From Amoebophrya sp. AT5.2 (Eukaryota; Sar; Dinophyceae; Syndiniales; Amoebophryaceae): 25,180 nucleotides of DNA. The translations under genes and the position numbers were made by a program. The notes under the pieces are model-generated. The model was not told the DNA's origin. It searched no databases and was given only the letters and a program-made list of their open reading frames with translations. Location of the stretch: positions 1 to 25,180 of the forward strand of contig RXOD01004255.1 in assembly GCA_005223375.1 (NCBI GenBank), written 5' to 3'. Shown one piece after another: positions 1 to 12,300 of this stretch (its first letter is position 1; the number at the start of each line of letters is the position of its first letter).

Positions 1-47
1 CCGAACGCCCTGGCCGCTCCGAGTCCTCAAAAAAATTGTGCTGATAG

Positions 48-314
48 AAAGTGCCACTTATAGACCTCCTATTTACCATCTGGCCCACCTTTCACAAGCG
101 GCAGCTGGTGGACGACGACAACCGGCTGTATCTTTATTCGCGGCGGTACTACCCGAACGTGGAGGCCCAGCGCGTGGTGTACCCGTTGTCCCCCGCGATG
201 GTGGACGAGTGGTATTCGGTGGTGCAGGAGACGGCGAAATCAAACGCGCAGATCGCGATGGCGCTCTCCGGCGTCCAGTACGACACGGTGGATAAGCTCG
301 GGCGCGATCTCTTC
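48..314 (+). CDS. gene A exon 1 (partial upstream)
   Basis: Open frame from after the TAG at 45-47. It encodes a segment starting near PLIDLLFTIWPTFHK and continuing through YPNVEAQRVVYPLSP to LGRDLF. The AG of TAG at 46-47 could be a splice acceptor, so nt 1-47 may be the tail of an upstream intron. The exon ends with TCTTC (310-314), which is repeated at 804-808. Joining there gives RDLF-DVVPKV in frame. Confidence 0.65.
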
Positions 315-3300
315 TTACAGGTCAAAAAAGTGCATTCGATTGGAGTTGGACGCATCTTTTCAAAACGGCCCCGCTCGGTTTTGGCCCGTTTTGGGCCGAT
401 TCTTTTGGCCCCATGATGAGGGGGAAGTGCGTTACTGCCGGAACAGCAGGCGCTATGGGACCCCGAAGCGCGTCCTGGGAGCAATGGTCGCCCCCGCTGT
501 GGCTGCTTTAGCCATCCCCCCCTGGTCGACATTCCTGCGGCCCCCCTCCCGTCTCGCTTGGATCTCTCCAGCTGTTGAGTGATCTCTTCCCTCTACTCCA
601 GAATGGCGCATCTCCCCTGACTGGCCAAACATCGCCGTCCACCTCGACATTGCTGTCTCGACACACCGATGTGCTCGCGCCTCCTGGCAAAAATGACTCG
701 CGGCATGGATCCCAGAACCTCGACCGGGTCGCTGTCGCTCCGCTGGCCGGTCCGGTGTTGAAAAGATGCTTCGTAAACGAGTGCAAAGTGTTTTGGCCTG
801 TAATCTTCGACGTGGTGCCGAAGGTGCGCGGGATCTGTGAGGGCAGTCTCGCGCCGGACCCCACCGGCCAGGCCCCGGTCTCGTCCTGGTACAACGTGTA
901 CTACGGCGGCGACACCCTGCTGAACCGCGCGGTACTGCGGTCCACGCAGCCCTTGTACACCAACGAGCTGTACGCGCTGGCCCTGCAGGTGACCAACCCG
1001 GACTGGAAGCGGGAGTACGTGGAGAAGGTGTGGCGGAGCAACTTCCAGCGCGAATATATAAGTATGCAGGCGAACGTGTCCTTCCACAAGGCGAACGTGA
1101 AGACCGAGAACGGCGCGGTGGTGAACGATGTCGGTTACCCGGGGCGCATCGCGGAGCAGACGCACAAGATCTACGTGCGGGACGCGCTGGGCTTCGCGCA
1201 GGGGACGTATTCGCGCTCGATCTGGGAGAACCCGGAAAGGCGCAACACGGACGAAACCTTTTTGAACGTGTTTCCGTTCGAGCACGGGTGGAGTCTGTTC
1301 CAGTACGAACTGCCGCGGCGGGCGATGGTGCTGGACTTCTACAACGCTGTGGACGGGAAGTTATTAACCACCACGTCCGACAGCCTGTCGCTGGAGTTCC
1401 GGGATGCGTTGAACGCGGACGACCCGGTGACGCGCAGCCACTTCGTGGTGCCGTTCAGCTACGAGACGGGGGCCAAGGACGCGGACGGAAAGGCCGTATT
1501 GGAGGAAGGGGCCTATCCGGTGCATCTGCTCCACCCGGTGTACGACATTGCGAAGCTGAACGTGCCGAGCTTCGCCGTGCTGGGAACGATCCTGAAGGTG
1601 AAGATCCGGTTCATGATCCCGCCGCACCTGGTGCTGCTGGACCGCGTCCACCAGATCTTCTTCCACAAGGATAAGATAAAAAAGGCGGGCTACTTCGCGT
1701 CCGGGGAGGACGCCGCGGTGCTGGCGAAGCTGGAGACGCTCTACGTGCAGGTGTGGAACACGACGGACGCGCTCCCGGCGGACTTCTACCACACCTTCCA
1801 GGCGGCCGTCGACAGCATGGAGCTGCAGTACTGCCAGGGGAAGAGCCTGCAGGACCTGAAAGACGAGGCTGCGTCGTACAGCACGAAAACCACCACCACC
1901 ACGGTTGGGTGGGGCGTGCCACAGAACCACCCCTGCGTGAACATGCAGGAGCTGATGACGCAGTACTACTACTACTTCCAGGAGCAGACGGGCGCGAAGC
2001 TGTTCAAGTACAAGCCGCGGTTGGAGGACGAAGTCTCGCTCGGACAGCCGTACACCAAAGACCCAGAGAACCTGGCGAACGACACTTCTTTCACCGTGGA
2101 GGACAAGTACCCGCGGATACTCGCGCCGGCGCCGGCGCTAGGCAGTCCGGTGGCAAACTTCACCGACCCTCCTTTCGACCTGTTTTTTGACCTCCACACC
2201 AACTTCCGCGTCATCGCGCCCAAATTCTACGCCTTCTACTAGGGAGGGGGACCGGGTAAATCTCTGGGTAAATCTCTGCCCAAAAAAGCATCGAAAAGGC
2301 GGAGGAGGGGCACGATATCGCCAACTAGGGACCCGGGAGAGATGCAGGAGCAGGGAGCCTGGGGGGATTGGGTACCCGGGCTGGGGATGTGTATCTGAAG
2401 GGGGGGGGGCACCAGCACCATCAAAGGGCCTGGGGGAGGGAAATAAGCGGGAGCGGTGCTAGAGTAGTTTCGGGATAGCGTCTCCTGGGAGTGGTTTTTG
2501 TCGAGGGGGTCAGAATGCATATAGTTCCAGAGGAGGGCCCGCCAACCGCACTCAAGCAGCTCCCCAGTCATGCGCAGCCCCGATTTCCGTTCCTCTCTCT
2601 CCTCCGCCTGCTAGATTCTTCCCTTTTTGGGCACAATATTCGCACCCTCTTTACTCCTGTTTTCTCACGTCCGACCACGGCTTCGACAACAACTTCGAGG
2701 GGCGGGTGCGGAACGGGCGGAGCTCGCGCGCCGCGGCGGGGTACGGCGTGAAGCCGGACAACGAGCTGCAGCTCGAGGAATTCAAGATCAGCACGAAGTA
2801 CATCTACGAGATGGAGCTGATGCTGCAGCCACCCGTTTACACAAGCACGCCGCGGTCCGCTCTCGCGTTCAAGTTTGAGCTCGGCTACAAGCCGTTCGAC
2901 GCCTTTTTGACCCAGATTTAAGGCTTGAATAAATTCAGGCCCAAATTAACGCGGACTAGTAGCAGCAGGGTTCAGAGGTCATGAAGTATGGGTAAGTATG
3001 CTCCTACCCCCGAGAAGGCTGCAGCTTCTTGTGTGTGCGGTTCCCATCGCCCAGCATACCTTTTCCTGGCATTACCTACACCCCAGCATACCTTCTCCTG
3101 TGCCTGTTCCAACCCCAACATTGTGCATGTTCCCACCCCAGCTTTCAATTTTTGAACTCGGCTACAAGCCGTTCGACGCCTAAACCTGAAAATTTTTGTG
3201 GGACGCCTATACCTTCGACGCCTGGATTTTTTCAACCTCTAACAGATCGCCGGCTCCACGCGGCTGGACACGACGGCCACGGTGACCACGACCGGCGTGT

Positions 3301-6300
3301 ACTACGAACCACAACAGGACGTGTACCTGGAGGCGGTGGCGGCGCTGAGCATCGACGCCCCGAAGCTGCAGGTGGTGTACGACGCGAGCGTGCGGTCGCT
3401 GGACAACCGGATCGGGACCTCCGAGAACCTGTTCATCGTGAGCTTCCGCACCACCTCCGTGCTGCAGCTGGGGAACGGGTTCCAAATCTCGGGCGCGTCC
3501 TCGGCGACGATCGGGCTGCTGCTGCTGTGCAGCCCGGAAGGTCTCAAGGGACTCACAGTGGACGACTACAAGTGCCTGAGCAGTAACCCAGGCGTCGGCT
3601 CGCCCGTGATGCGCCTCACGCTGATCACGGGGCCCCACCCGCCCACGCTCTACAGCTTCAAGGTTACGGAGCGGATTGATTCATACCGGCTGGCATAAGT
3701 TCTACGTACTTATTGCAAAATCTCCTGGAGGACATCGAATGATTGTGGGGGGATTTTTGGGTTCGAAAGGGCATGGATGGGGTGTGACAGATAGGAGCTA
3801 GAGTATGCGGCTAGAGGGAACGCACTGCGGTAGCAGTCCGAGTCCGCCTTCATTCTTTTTATTTGATTTCGATTTTTATGTCCTGGCTCCCGTGCTAGCG
3901 TTGTTCAGTGGGGCCTAGTCGTGTTCTGGGCCCAATATCTGGGTATGAATAAAACCAACCTGTAACAAGCTGAAGGTGAAGAACTCGCCGTCGCCGCTGC
4001 AGACGAGGGACACGGGGGTGTGGTTCGAGATAGGCACTTATGCGTTCGGCTCGAGGCGTGTGCGGAGGCTCCTGGCGGAGGCGGAGGCGGGTAATTCTGG
4101 TCTCGAAGCGATGCCTCGGCGGGCGTTGAAGAGGATGCCCGAACTGGAAGTCGCGGATGCCAGTGCGAACGTGGGGACGGACGGACAGCTAAAGACACCA
4201 GCCTGGTTCGGGAAGGACCCCGATAATTCTATCCCCGGAGAGCGAGCGCTGATGGTTGATCGCCATTTGGCCGAGGAAACGCTCGCGGAAGCCGTGGATG
4301 GGTTGTACGATCGCGGCGCTACAAAATCACCGCAGTTCCCGCTTTCCGAGATCAGCAAGCTGCGGCGATTCCTGCAGCAGCGCAACGCGGTAGCGGATTT
4401 GAGTTCACAAGAAGACGACGCGACGCTCGATTCGCGCGACATATCGGACGCGCTGGATTCGTGGTTGTTGGAGACCTTGGCGAACTCTGAAACGGATCCA
4501 CTCGAGCAATTGTCCTTGTCGCCGCGCAATTTGATGCGGGCAGGAGTGTGGGGCAGCGACTCATCAGAAAGAGCTGCGGAGGAAGTCGCGAATGTGGGAA
4601 CCGGCATGCAGCCGGTCCACCTGATACCCCCTTTGGATGTGCAGCGCGAAGCGCCTGACATCACGGTCAACGCAGAGAGTGACGATTCTCCACCGAAGGC
4701 GATTTTGTTCCACCCTTCGTTTATCCGTTACCTGAAGAAGCGGCGGCGGGAGCTCCAGGGCGGCGCCGGGCGCGTGATCGACAAGCCCATGGTGATTGGG
4801 ATGTCGCCGCACCCTGCCGTCTACTGCGTCAAGACCATGGCCAGCTTCTTCTGGGTCTCCGGGAGCGATGTGTCGCCGGACTATTTAGGTTTTCTCGGCA
4901 AGGACGACCGGCCGCAGAAGAACACGAAGGTGTTCTTCGCCTTCAAGCTGACGGACACGCTGCCGCGGAGGAGCTCCGTGAAGATGGTGCTGAAGGCCCC
5001 AGAAGGGTTCAGCTTCGATGCGAAATGCACGGTCGACCTGCAGCCGGTCTTCCGGAAGGGCTACACGTCGAACGTGCTGACGCACCGGTATCTGGTCCGG
5101 CGCTCGTACACGCAGAAGAAGTCTACACACACCACCACCTCGACCACTACCACCACCACCGGCCCGCGGTACGGCCCGCAGGACTTGAATTTCGCGTACG
5201 AGTCGTCCGCTGTGAACCAGTTTCAGGCGGTGGGTCTGCCTTTGCCAGCTCCGTACGACCGCACCGACGGCGTGCCGAGCGCCATCACGGAGTACCTCGC
5301 GAACCTGACGCGCACCGCGCTCGAGACCACTTCCGGCAGCCAGGTGATGACGTTCGATGGCGCCACCAAATCCGCGCGCTTCGCCATGAGCGACGCGGAG
5401 AAGGACAACCAGTGGGGCATCCAGGTCGAATCATGCACGGGGGACGGGCCGCAGGCGACCCTCGAGTTTTCCCCCAATCCGGACTATTCCTACATGCTGG
5501 CGAAGAACACGCTGTACTACTTCGGGATTTGGGTGCGGAACCCGACTGTTGCGAGCAGATACGGGTGGTTCTCGATGGACTTTGAGACCGAGACGAGCGG
5601 GCAGGTGGAGGCGTACGCGATACGGACGATGAGCAAGGCGCAGCTGTTTCCGATATCGCAGGCCTACGCGCCGCTCCCGTCCGACGCGACCGCGCGCACG
5701 AGCTCCAACATCCGGGTGACCTTCACGCCGGTGACGCCGATTACCCCGCTGTACGAGTACATTTTCAGCGGCAGAAGGCAGCTGGAGCAGGTTGGTGAAT
5801 CTGGTGAGCCGCCGCGCGAGCGCGTGGACGCTAGGAATCAGCAGGTGTTATATCCGTGGCAGGAGGGTCAGGGTGGGGGACGAGGGGGAAGTGGTGGCGG
5901 TGGTGGAGAGACGCGGGAATGGAACGGCTTCAATACGGGGAATGCAGCGGTGATGGGCATGCCGCGGAAACTCGCGGAGGAGGGAGAGGACATGCCATCC
6001 GAGCTGTTCGGAGCGACCGGGAGCTTGTTCGACAGCGGGAGCTCGACAAACGGGATTTTTGGGAGTGCAGAGAGCGCAAGCAGCATGCAGGCGCCGCTCG
6101 CACCGTCCGAAGAGGACCCGGCATCCAGAGGACACCGCGCCCTCCAGGGCCAGGTCCCCGCCGCTCCTGGTACCGGCGTCACCACCACGCTGACCGGGTC
6201 CCAGGTGGAGATCGTCGCCCCGCTCGGTTTTGAGTTCCAGTCCATCAATGGCCGCGGCTGCGCGGGTTTTCAGTTCTACCCCTCCGACAACATTCTGGAC

Positions 6301-9300
6301 GCGTTTTTCGAGGGCGAGCACGTGAAGTGCTCCGTCGCGGGCCAGAAGGTGAAGGTGGTGTTCATCGGCACCAAGGGCCTCGAGTCCGGCATTTCCTACG
6401 TGCTGGCTGCGGACTTGATGAACGCGGACCGGTCGAAAGCGAACATACTGACCTCCGCCAGCTGGATCATCCAGACCTACCAGTACCAGGACGAGGACGT
6501 GAACAACGGCGTTGCCGGGAACCTGGTCGCGATGGACGAGGTTTTGATCCCCACCTACTCGATGAACAACTACGTGGAGCGGTGGGCGGTGGACAACTAC
6601 TGGGGCAAGATGAAGGGCAAGGAGCTGATCGAGGATTTAAGATTTCGCATGAAGTTCTTCGGGCACGTACAGTCAGGGCAGATTTTGTACATGGAGCCGC
6701 CGCAGGGCTTCGAGCTGCACGAGCTGAAGACGGAGATGGACGCGCCGGTGAACCAGCTCGAGCACGGCGTGCAGCCCTGCTACGGCTTCCAGTACACGGG
6801 GCAGTATCCGTACTTTTTTACCACGCCGTCGCCGGTGTGCGGCTGCTACTTCCGGGACCTTTTGACGGAAGAGCCACTGAGCTACCTCTTTGACTACAAC
6901 GAGGTGCGGTCGACCACGAGCACCACGCCGCCGCCCGTCAACCCGGACGAGTGCCCGCGGATCACGAGCAAAACCGGGACGGTGAAGCAGTGCTATCTCC
7001 GGATCAACGTATTCGAGCGGAACGCCGCGGTCTGGTATGCGGCGCTCAACGACCCGAATCGGGCGCTGTTCGAGTTTAGCCTGAAGACGGTGAACCCGGA
7101 GGAAACGCCGTTCGTGACGCGGAACTACTGGCAGCTGTGGCAGTACACCCCGAGCGACCTGTTTCTGCGCTCGCGGCTGGAGTTCTTCCGCAAGGACGTC
7201 ACGGACGGAAGGGTGCCGGAGAACCACATTTTTCTCCCCGGGAACGCAGCGCGCGTATTTCCGCCGATGAACGACGGGAGCTCCTTAAGGCGGACAGCGG
7301 CGGAGCGAACTGCGGAGGGGTGTGGCGGTGGAAAGGGAAAGGGAAGCGCGGGAGTAGATGCAGAGGGGAAGTGCGCGGTGGCGGAGGGATCCGGAGGAGT
7401 GGCGCCGGTGGAGAGCCACGAACTGGACAGGGAGTTTCAGGCGGGGTCGGCGCTCTTCGACGAGGAGAGCGCGACGACAAGCATGGCAGAGGGCTACCGG
7501 AAGACGCGAAATCTTCGGTCAGAAAAAGAAACTATTTTGCAGGGGAAAACCTTGCCGTCGCAGTTTACAAACGTGCACGTGGTGAATCAGGAGTTCGCGA
7601 AGGAGATCCAGGACGAAAACTGGACGTTCGAAACCTGGTCCGCCGCCGACGATCGGGCAGCGCCAGAAGGCGAACTGCGCCGCGCCGAGGTGGATTCCGC
7701 GGCTTCTGTGTCGGCTGCGGCGTCCCCCTCCGCCTCGAAGCGCAGCTATCCCGCGACGACGACGAAGCCAAGCCCACGCAAGCCTCGGCGGCGTCTCCAG
7801 TACGCCGACGTTGCCGGATCGGGGAACAAAAAACAGAGAAAGCGGCGGAGGCTTTTGTACGGCGCCACCGCGGGGGATTTGATTCTCGTTCCGTACCAGG
7901 ACAACGGGCTGCCGGACATGGGTGTGCTCCCGCAGCGTTTCTCGGTGCTGGACGACAACTGGCTGCTGATGAAACCACGCTTAAACACTGCCGAGATGGT
8001 GCCTCCGCTCCACCAGCTGGTGGTCGAGGCCATCTTCAAGACCTACCGCGCCGGGGGCGCGACCGCGTCCGGCACCACCCAGGACGCGATTTCTAATAGC
8101 AACGAGTGGGGGTTGCTCCAGACGGGGAATTACCTTTCCGTGCAGAGCAGTGCGGTGGCCGCGAGCTGGACGATCCGCTCGCAGCTGGTCCGGCCACACT
8201 TCGCGAACGTCGGGCGGGCGGCGCGGACGGGCGCTTTGACGGATTTGCTGATCCAGTTCACGCCGCTGCACGAGGCGAACGTGTGCGTGTTCCAGGTGCG
8301 GCAGCCGGAGCAGTTCTCGTTCAACCAGTCGACGGCTTTTTTGAACGTGACGAAGGTGCCGTTTTTAGTAGAAGCGCGGAAGGCGAAGGTGCTGGAGGAA
8401 CTAGAGAACGAGCGGAACAGGATGAACGCGCTTTTGAAGAAACTGAACGCGGAGCAGCACGAACGGCTCTCGAAGGCGGAGTTCCACACGAACTATCACC
8501 AGAAATTCACGTACCACGAAACACCCTTGTTATGGGGGCATGAACAAAAAATGCATTCGTACACGCATCATAATACAATTACAAAATGGCCGCCTGCTGC
8601 TTCTTTTGGGCGGCTTTATTTGGGCGCCGGCGCAGCTGGGGCGGGGACGCAGAATCGCGTTCTCTTCCTCGCGCCCGTCCTGCTGCGATCTCTTCGGCTG
8701 CTTGATGATCTTTTTTCCTCGTCTGCCTAATTTCCCGGTGCCCCGCCACTCTCGCCCCCGATGCTCCGACACCTTTGAAAGCTCATCCAACACCCGAAAA
8801 AAGTCCTAGGCAATCCGGATGCCCTCGCAATCCGGATGCTCCGATTTCCTTTGAAAAGATGTTTGTAAACCAGTGCATTAAATTTGTTTGTCCTGTAAAT
8901 CCCGACGAGCAGAACCACCGGTCGAAGTCGTACATCGAGGAGAACTACTTTCTGCAGCCGACTCTGAAGTACAACCACACGAGTTTGTCCCCGACGCTTT
9001 TGTACCCGCAGTTTTACCTGAACGCGAACGTGTCCAGCGACGCCGGGCACGTGATCGTCCCCATGCAGAATGAGGCGGAGTGGGTCCCCCTCCGGCACCA
9101 CTACGACGTGCGGCTCGCGCCCTCGCAGCTGATTCTGGTGAACTGCACGCTGTGCCCGCAGCAGCGCACCCAGATCCTGATTCGGAACGTGACCACCGGC
9201 AACTACACGGAGGGGATGCGGCTGAGCCTGATCAGCTACTACTACAACTCGCTGCGCTCCCCCCTCCCCTTCTACAACTACGCCACCGGGTACACCTTCG

Positions 9301-12300
9301 GGCTGGACGAGATGCTCGACTACACGGAGGAGACCTGGACGGGGTTCCAGCTCCCCGGCCGGGTAAAAATGCTGTACGACTGGAAGAACGAGGTCCGGGT
9401 CGCGGGCTACGTCGAGGTGCGCGGGATCCCGGTCCTGCTGGGCGAAGACACGGTGCGCTGCCAGGACGGCATCGTCGGGCCCGCAGACCCGAGCAACAAC
9501 GCGTCGAACGTGACGCAACAGGAGCAGCTGGCCGCCGCGGCCGCGGCGCAGCAGGCGGCGATCGCGGCGATCCCGGAGGGCGTGGACCCGATCGAGTACC
9601 AGATGCAGGCGAATTTGAACACGTTGACCGGTGAGGCGCTGATGGAGTATTTCGGCCGGTCGAAGCACGAGATCGTCTCGGAGTACCAGGAGCTGGACCG
9701 GCTGCGGTCGCTGCGGAACGACCCCTTCAAGTTCCGCATCCTCCCGGACGGCACCCGCCTCGGCGGCTACAACGCTAAGCCGAGTTTGGAAAAATGTCAG
9801 CGATTGAAATCCACGGATGCGAATTGTAGAGGGATGCTTCGTTCCGTGATCGATGGTTCATCCCCTCGCTCAGCAAACTGCAGCCGTAGGAAACCACCAA
9901 TTAGTGCCGTGGTGCAAAATCCACTTTTAGTTGATACTAAAACTGATGAACGGTCGTGGTCCCAGCCGATCGGCTCTGACGGACCCGTCTCAATCGGATA
10001 TCGCTAGGCGATGAGCATGATTGATTCCGGGAAGAGGAAGACAGCTCCTCTGACATTTTTTTATGGCCTGTAACAATGAGGAGGGCACGAAGTTCGCGCC
10101 CAAGACGCCAACGCACGGGTGCGACCCGATGTTGAAACTGTTTGAGCCGCAGCTGTATGAGCCGACGAGGATGACTTTCGTGACGCGGTTTCAGCGGAAC
10201 TTGTACAGCGGCGGGAGGATACGGGTGCAGTCGGTGGAGGACATGGGGCAGTTTGAGCCGGATCCGGTGAACCGGGCGGACGACATGTACTACGTGGAGC
10301 AGCTCCAAAAGTTCAACGAGCCGTGGGAGATGCTGTACACCTACCCGTACCAGCCGAAGGTGTTTGAGTGCTATCCGACCGCGGACCAGCAGTTCAATGA
10401 CCGGGACCAGTACGACACCTGGCGCGCGGAAAAACACCCGGACCTGCTCTGTCCGCCGGAGTTCCGGAAAGAGCACACGATTCTGAAGGCGGCGGAGACG
10501 GTGGAGAGCGCGGAGGGGCTGGCGGAACGGGTGGAGACGACCCCGAGTTACGGGTTCGCGAGCCGGAATACGATGAGCCGGCGGCGGCGGTCGATCGATT
10601 TGACGATGCTAAACGTGCAGGAGACCAGGGTGCGGTACACCGGGACCAAACCGAAGCTGCTGTTAAGAAGGAGAGATCAACGACCCCTATTTCTCGGGGC
10701 ATTGAATGATGTTCTGGTGCGATGGGGGTCTTTAGTTCCTCTGGTAGCTATGGCCCCGTATGATTGACGGGCAGCGGCGATGGGCTGTGTTGTCCTGTAT
10801 GTGTTTGGCCTCGTATTTTGTGCTATGTGTTTGGTCGCGTATTTCGTTCCATTCGCTGCCCATATTGCTGCTAGAGAGGGAACGTAGCTTGCCCTCGGAC
10901 GCAGCGACAGCCAGGAGGCGCCGAGAATCAGTCCGCGGATCCGGTGCTGCGTGGTCTCTCCTCTAATCCTGACCGGCGCCGCGGACGAGCGGGACTTCGA
11001 CATCGAGCCCACGTTCAACTTCGACACCAGCGGCGGGATTCCTGCTGGGCTCACGGTGACGCGTGTTGCGCAGGTGGAGGATTTGTTGGATGCCGACCCC
11101 GCGCAGCGGGCCGGCGTGATTGCCTTGCGGGACCGGCTGGTGTCGATCGTCTCCGCGAGCGGGATGCACCACGTGCTCGTGAAATCGGTGCTGACGCCGG
11201 AGACGATCGAAAACCACCGGATCACGATGAATGATCTGTTCGACGGGATCATTTACGGCAGAGACGGCATCACCCTGATTTTCTGGGGCGAGCGGAACGT
11301 GCTGAAGGACGAAAGGTACATTCCAGAGGTGGCGGAAACCTTCACGGACCCGGCGACGGGGGTGACGTCGAAGATCTGGGACCGGGACGTGAAGTTGCGG
11401 ACCGATGAAGCTATAACCCAGCTTTTTATCGTCCCCGGGAAGGAACCAGTCGGTCTGAAGGAGTGGGAGACCATTTTAGCTGGTGGGCAAAACAGCAGGA
11501 AAGCAGCGGCGATGGGCTGCGCTGCGGGTGGTTGCAGCTTCAAGCAGTTGCAGCGTTTTTTCGGTGCTGGTGAGTCTCGATGTCGGGTCTCGTTTTTCAG
11601 TGGCCTTCGGTTTCTAAGTATGTCGTATTAATTTCGTCATGGGTATGGGTTGTGGTTGACTACAGGTGTCGGCCGCACAATGAAACGGGAATTATCACTG
11701 CAGGGTTTTCGTTTCCCGCTTCTAATGGAGGTGGACGATTTCGTGGTTCTGCAATTGTGGGTGATGCCTGGCAAGGGGGACAGCTACTTGCGGGTTGAGA
11801 GCGAGCGGTACAACGCCACCCGTTCGACGTTCATGCTCTCCTGCAGCAACGACGCGTCGTACTACATGAACTCGACCGACATGAAGTTGACGTACCCGTT
11901 GCCCACCACGATCATCCCCGGGCGGGCGATGGGCGGCCGCGCGCCTCCGATCTCGGTGGTGCTGGCCGAAATCGACGTCCAGCTCTACAACGTGGACCGG
12001 AACCTGTACTTCGAGAACGACTTTCTGTCCGGGAACCGCACCTGGTTCGACTCGCTGCGGCCGCCACTGTACAACGACATCCGGATCTGGAACCGGTTAG
12101 TGATGCAGCTCATCTTCGGGGACGACATCTTCGTGAAGATCACGAACAACGAGGTGACCACGGACCGCATCACAGAGTTCGTTGTGAAGGAGGTGATGAC
12201 CCAGAACATCTGGCTGCGGAACAACCTGCTCCTCGACGAGTACTACCCGATGACGGAGTGGCTGTCGGACGAGAACAAGATCTGGATCGTGTACGCTTTA

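Noticed and set aside
575..800. Upstream part of the long open frame ending at 2242 (start at 575)
   Set aside because: It lies within introner 1; similar blocks recur in the element at 12806-13265, and the frame is restored only by removing it.
593..1285. Long minus-strand open frames opposite the exons (also 6673-7227, 8727-9668, 23670-24182)
   Set aside because: They mirror GC-rich codon structure of the plus-strand exons; their translations are Arg/Val/Leu-rich with no recognisable domain.
8530..8730. C-terminal extension of the long frame beginning near 3976
   Set aside because: This is readthrough into introner 5 (TTATGG left end, AATGCATT block).
9775..10007. Continuation of exon 6 frame to a stop at 10007
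   Set aside because: It matches introner ends, has CAACG/CAATG flanks, and its composition changes to AT-rich.
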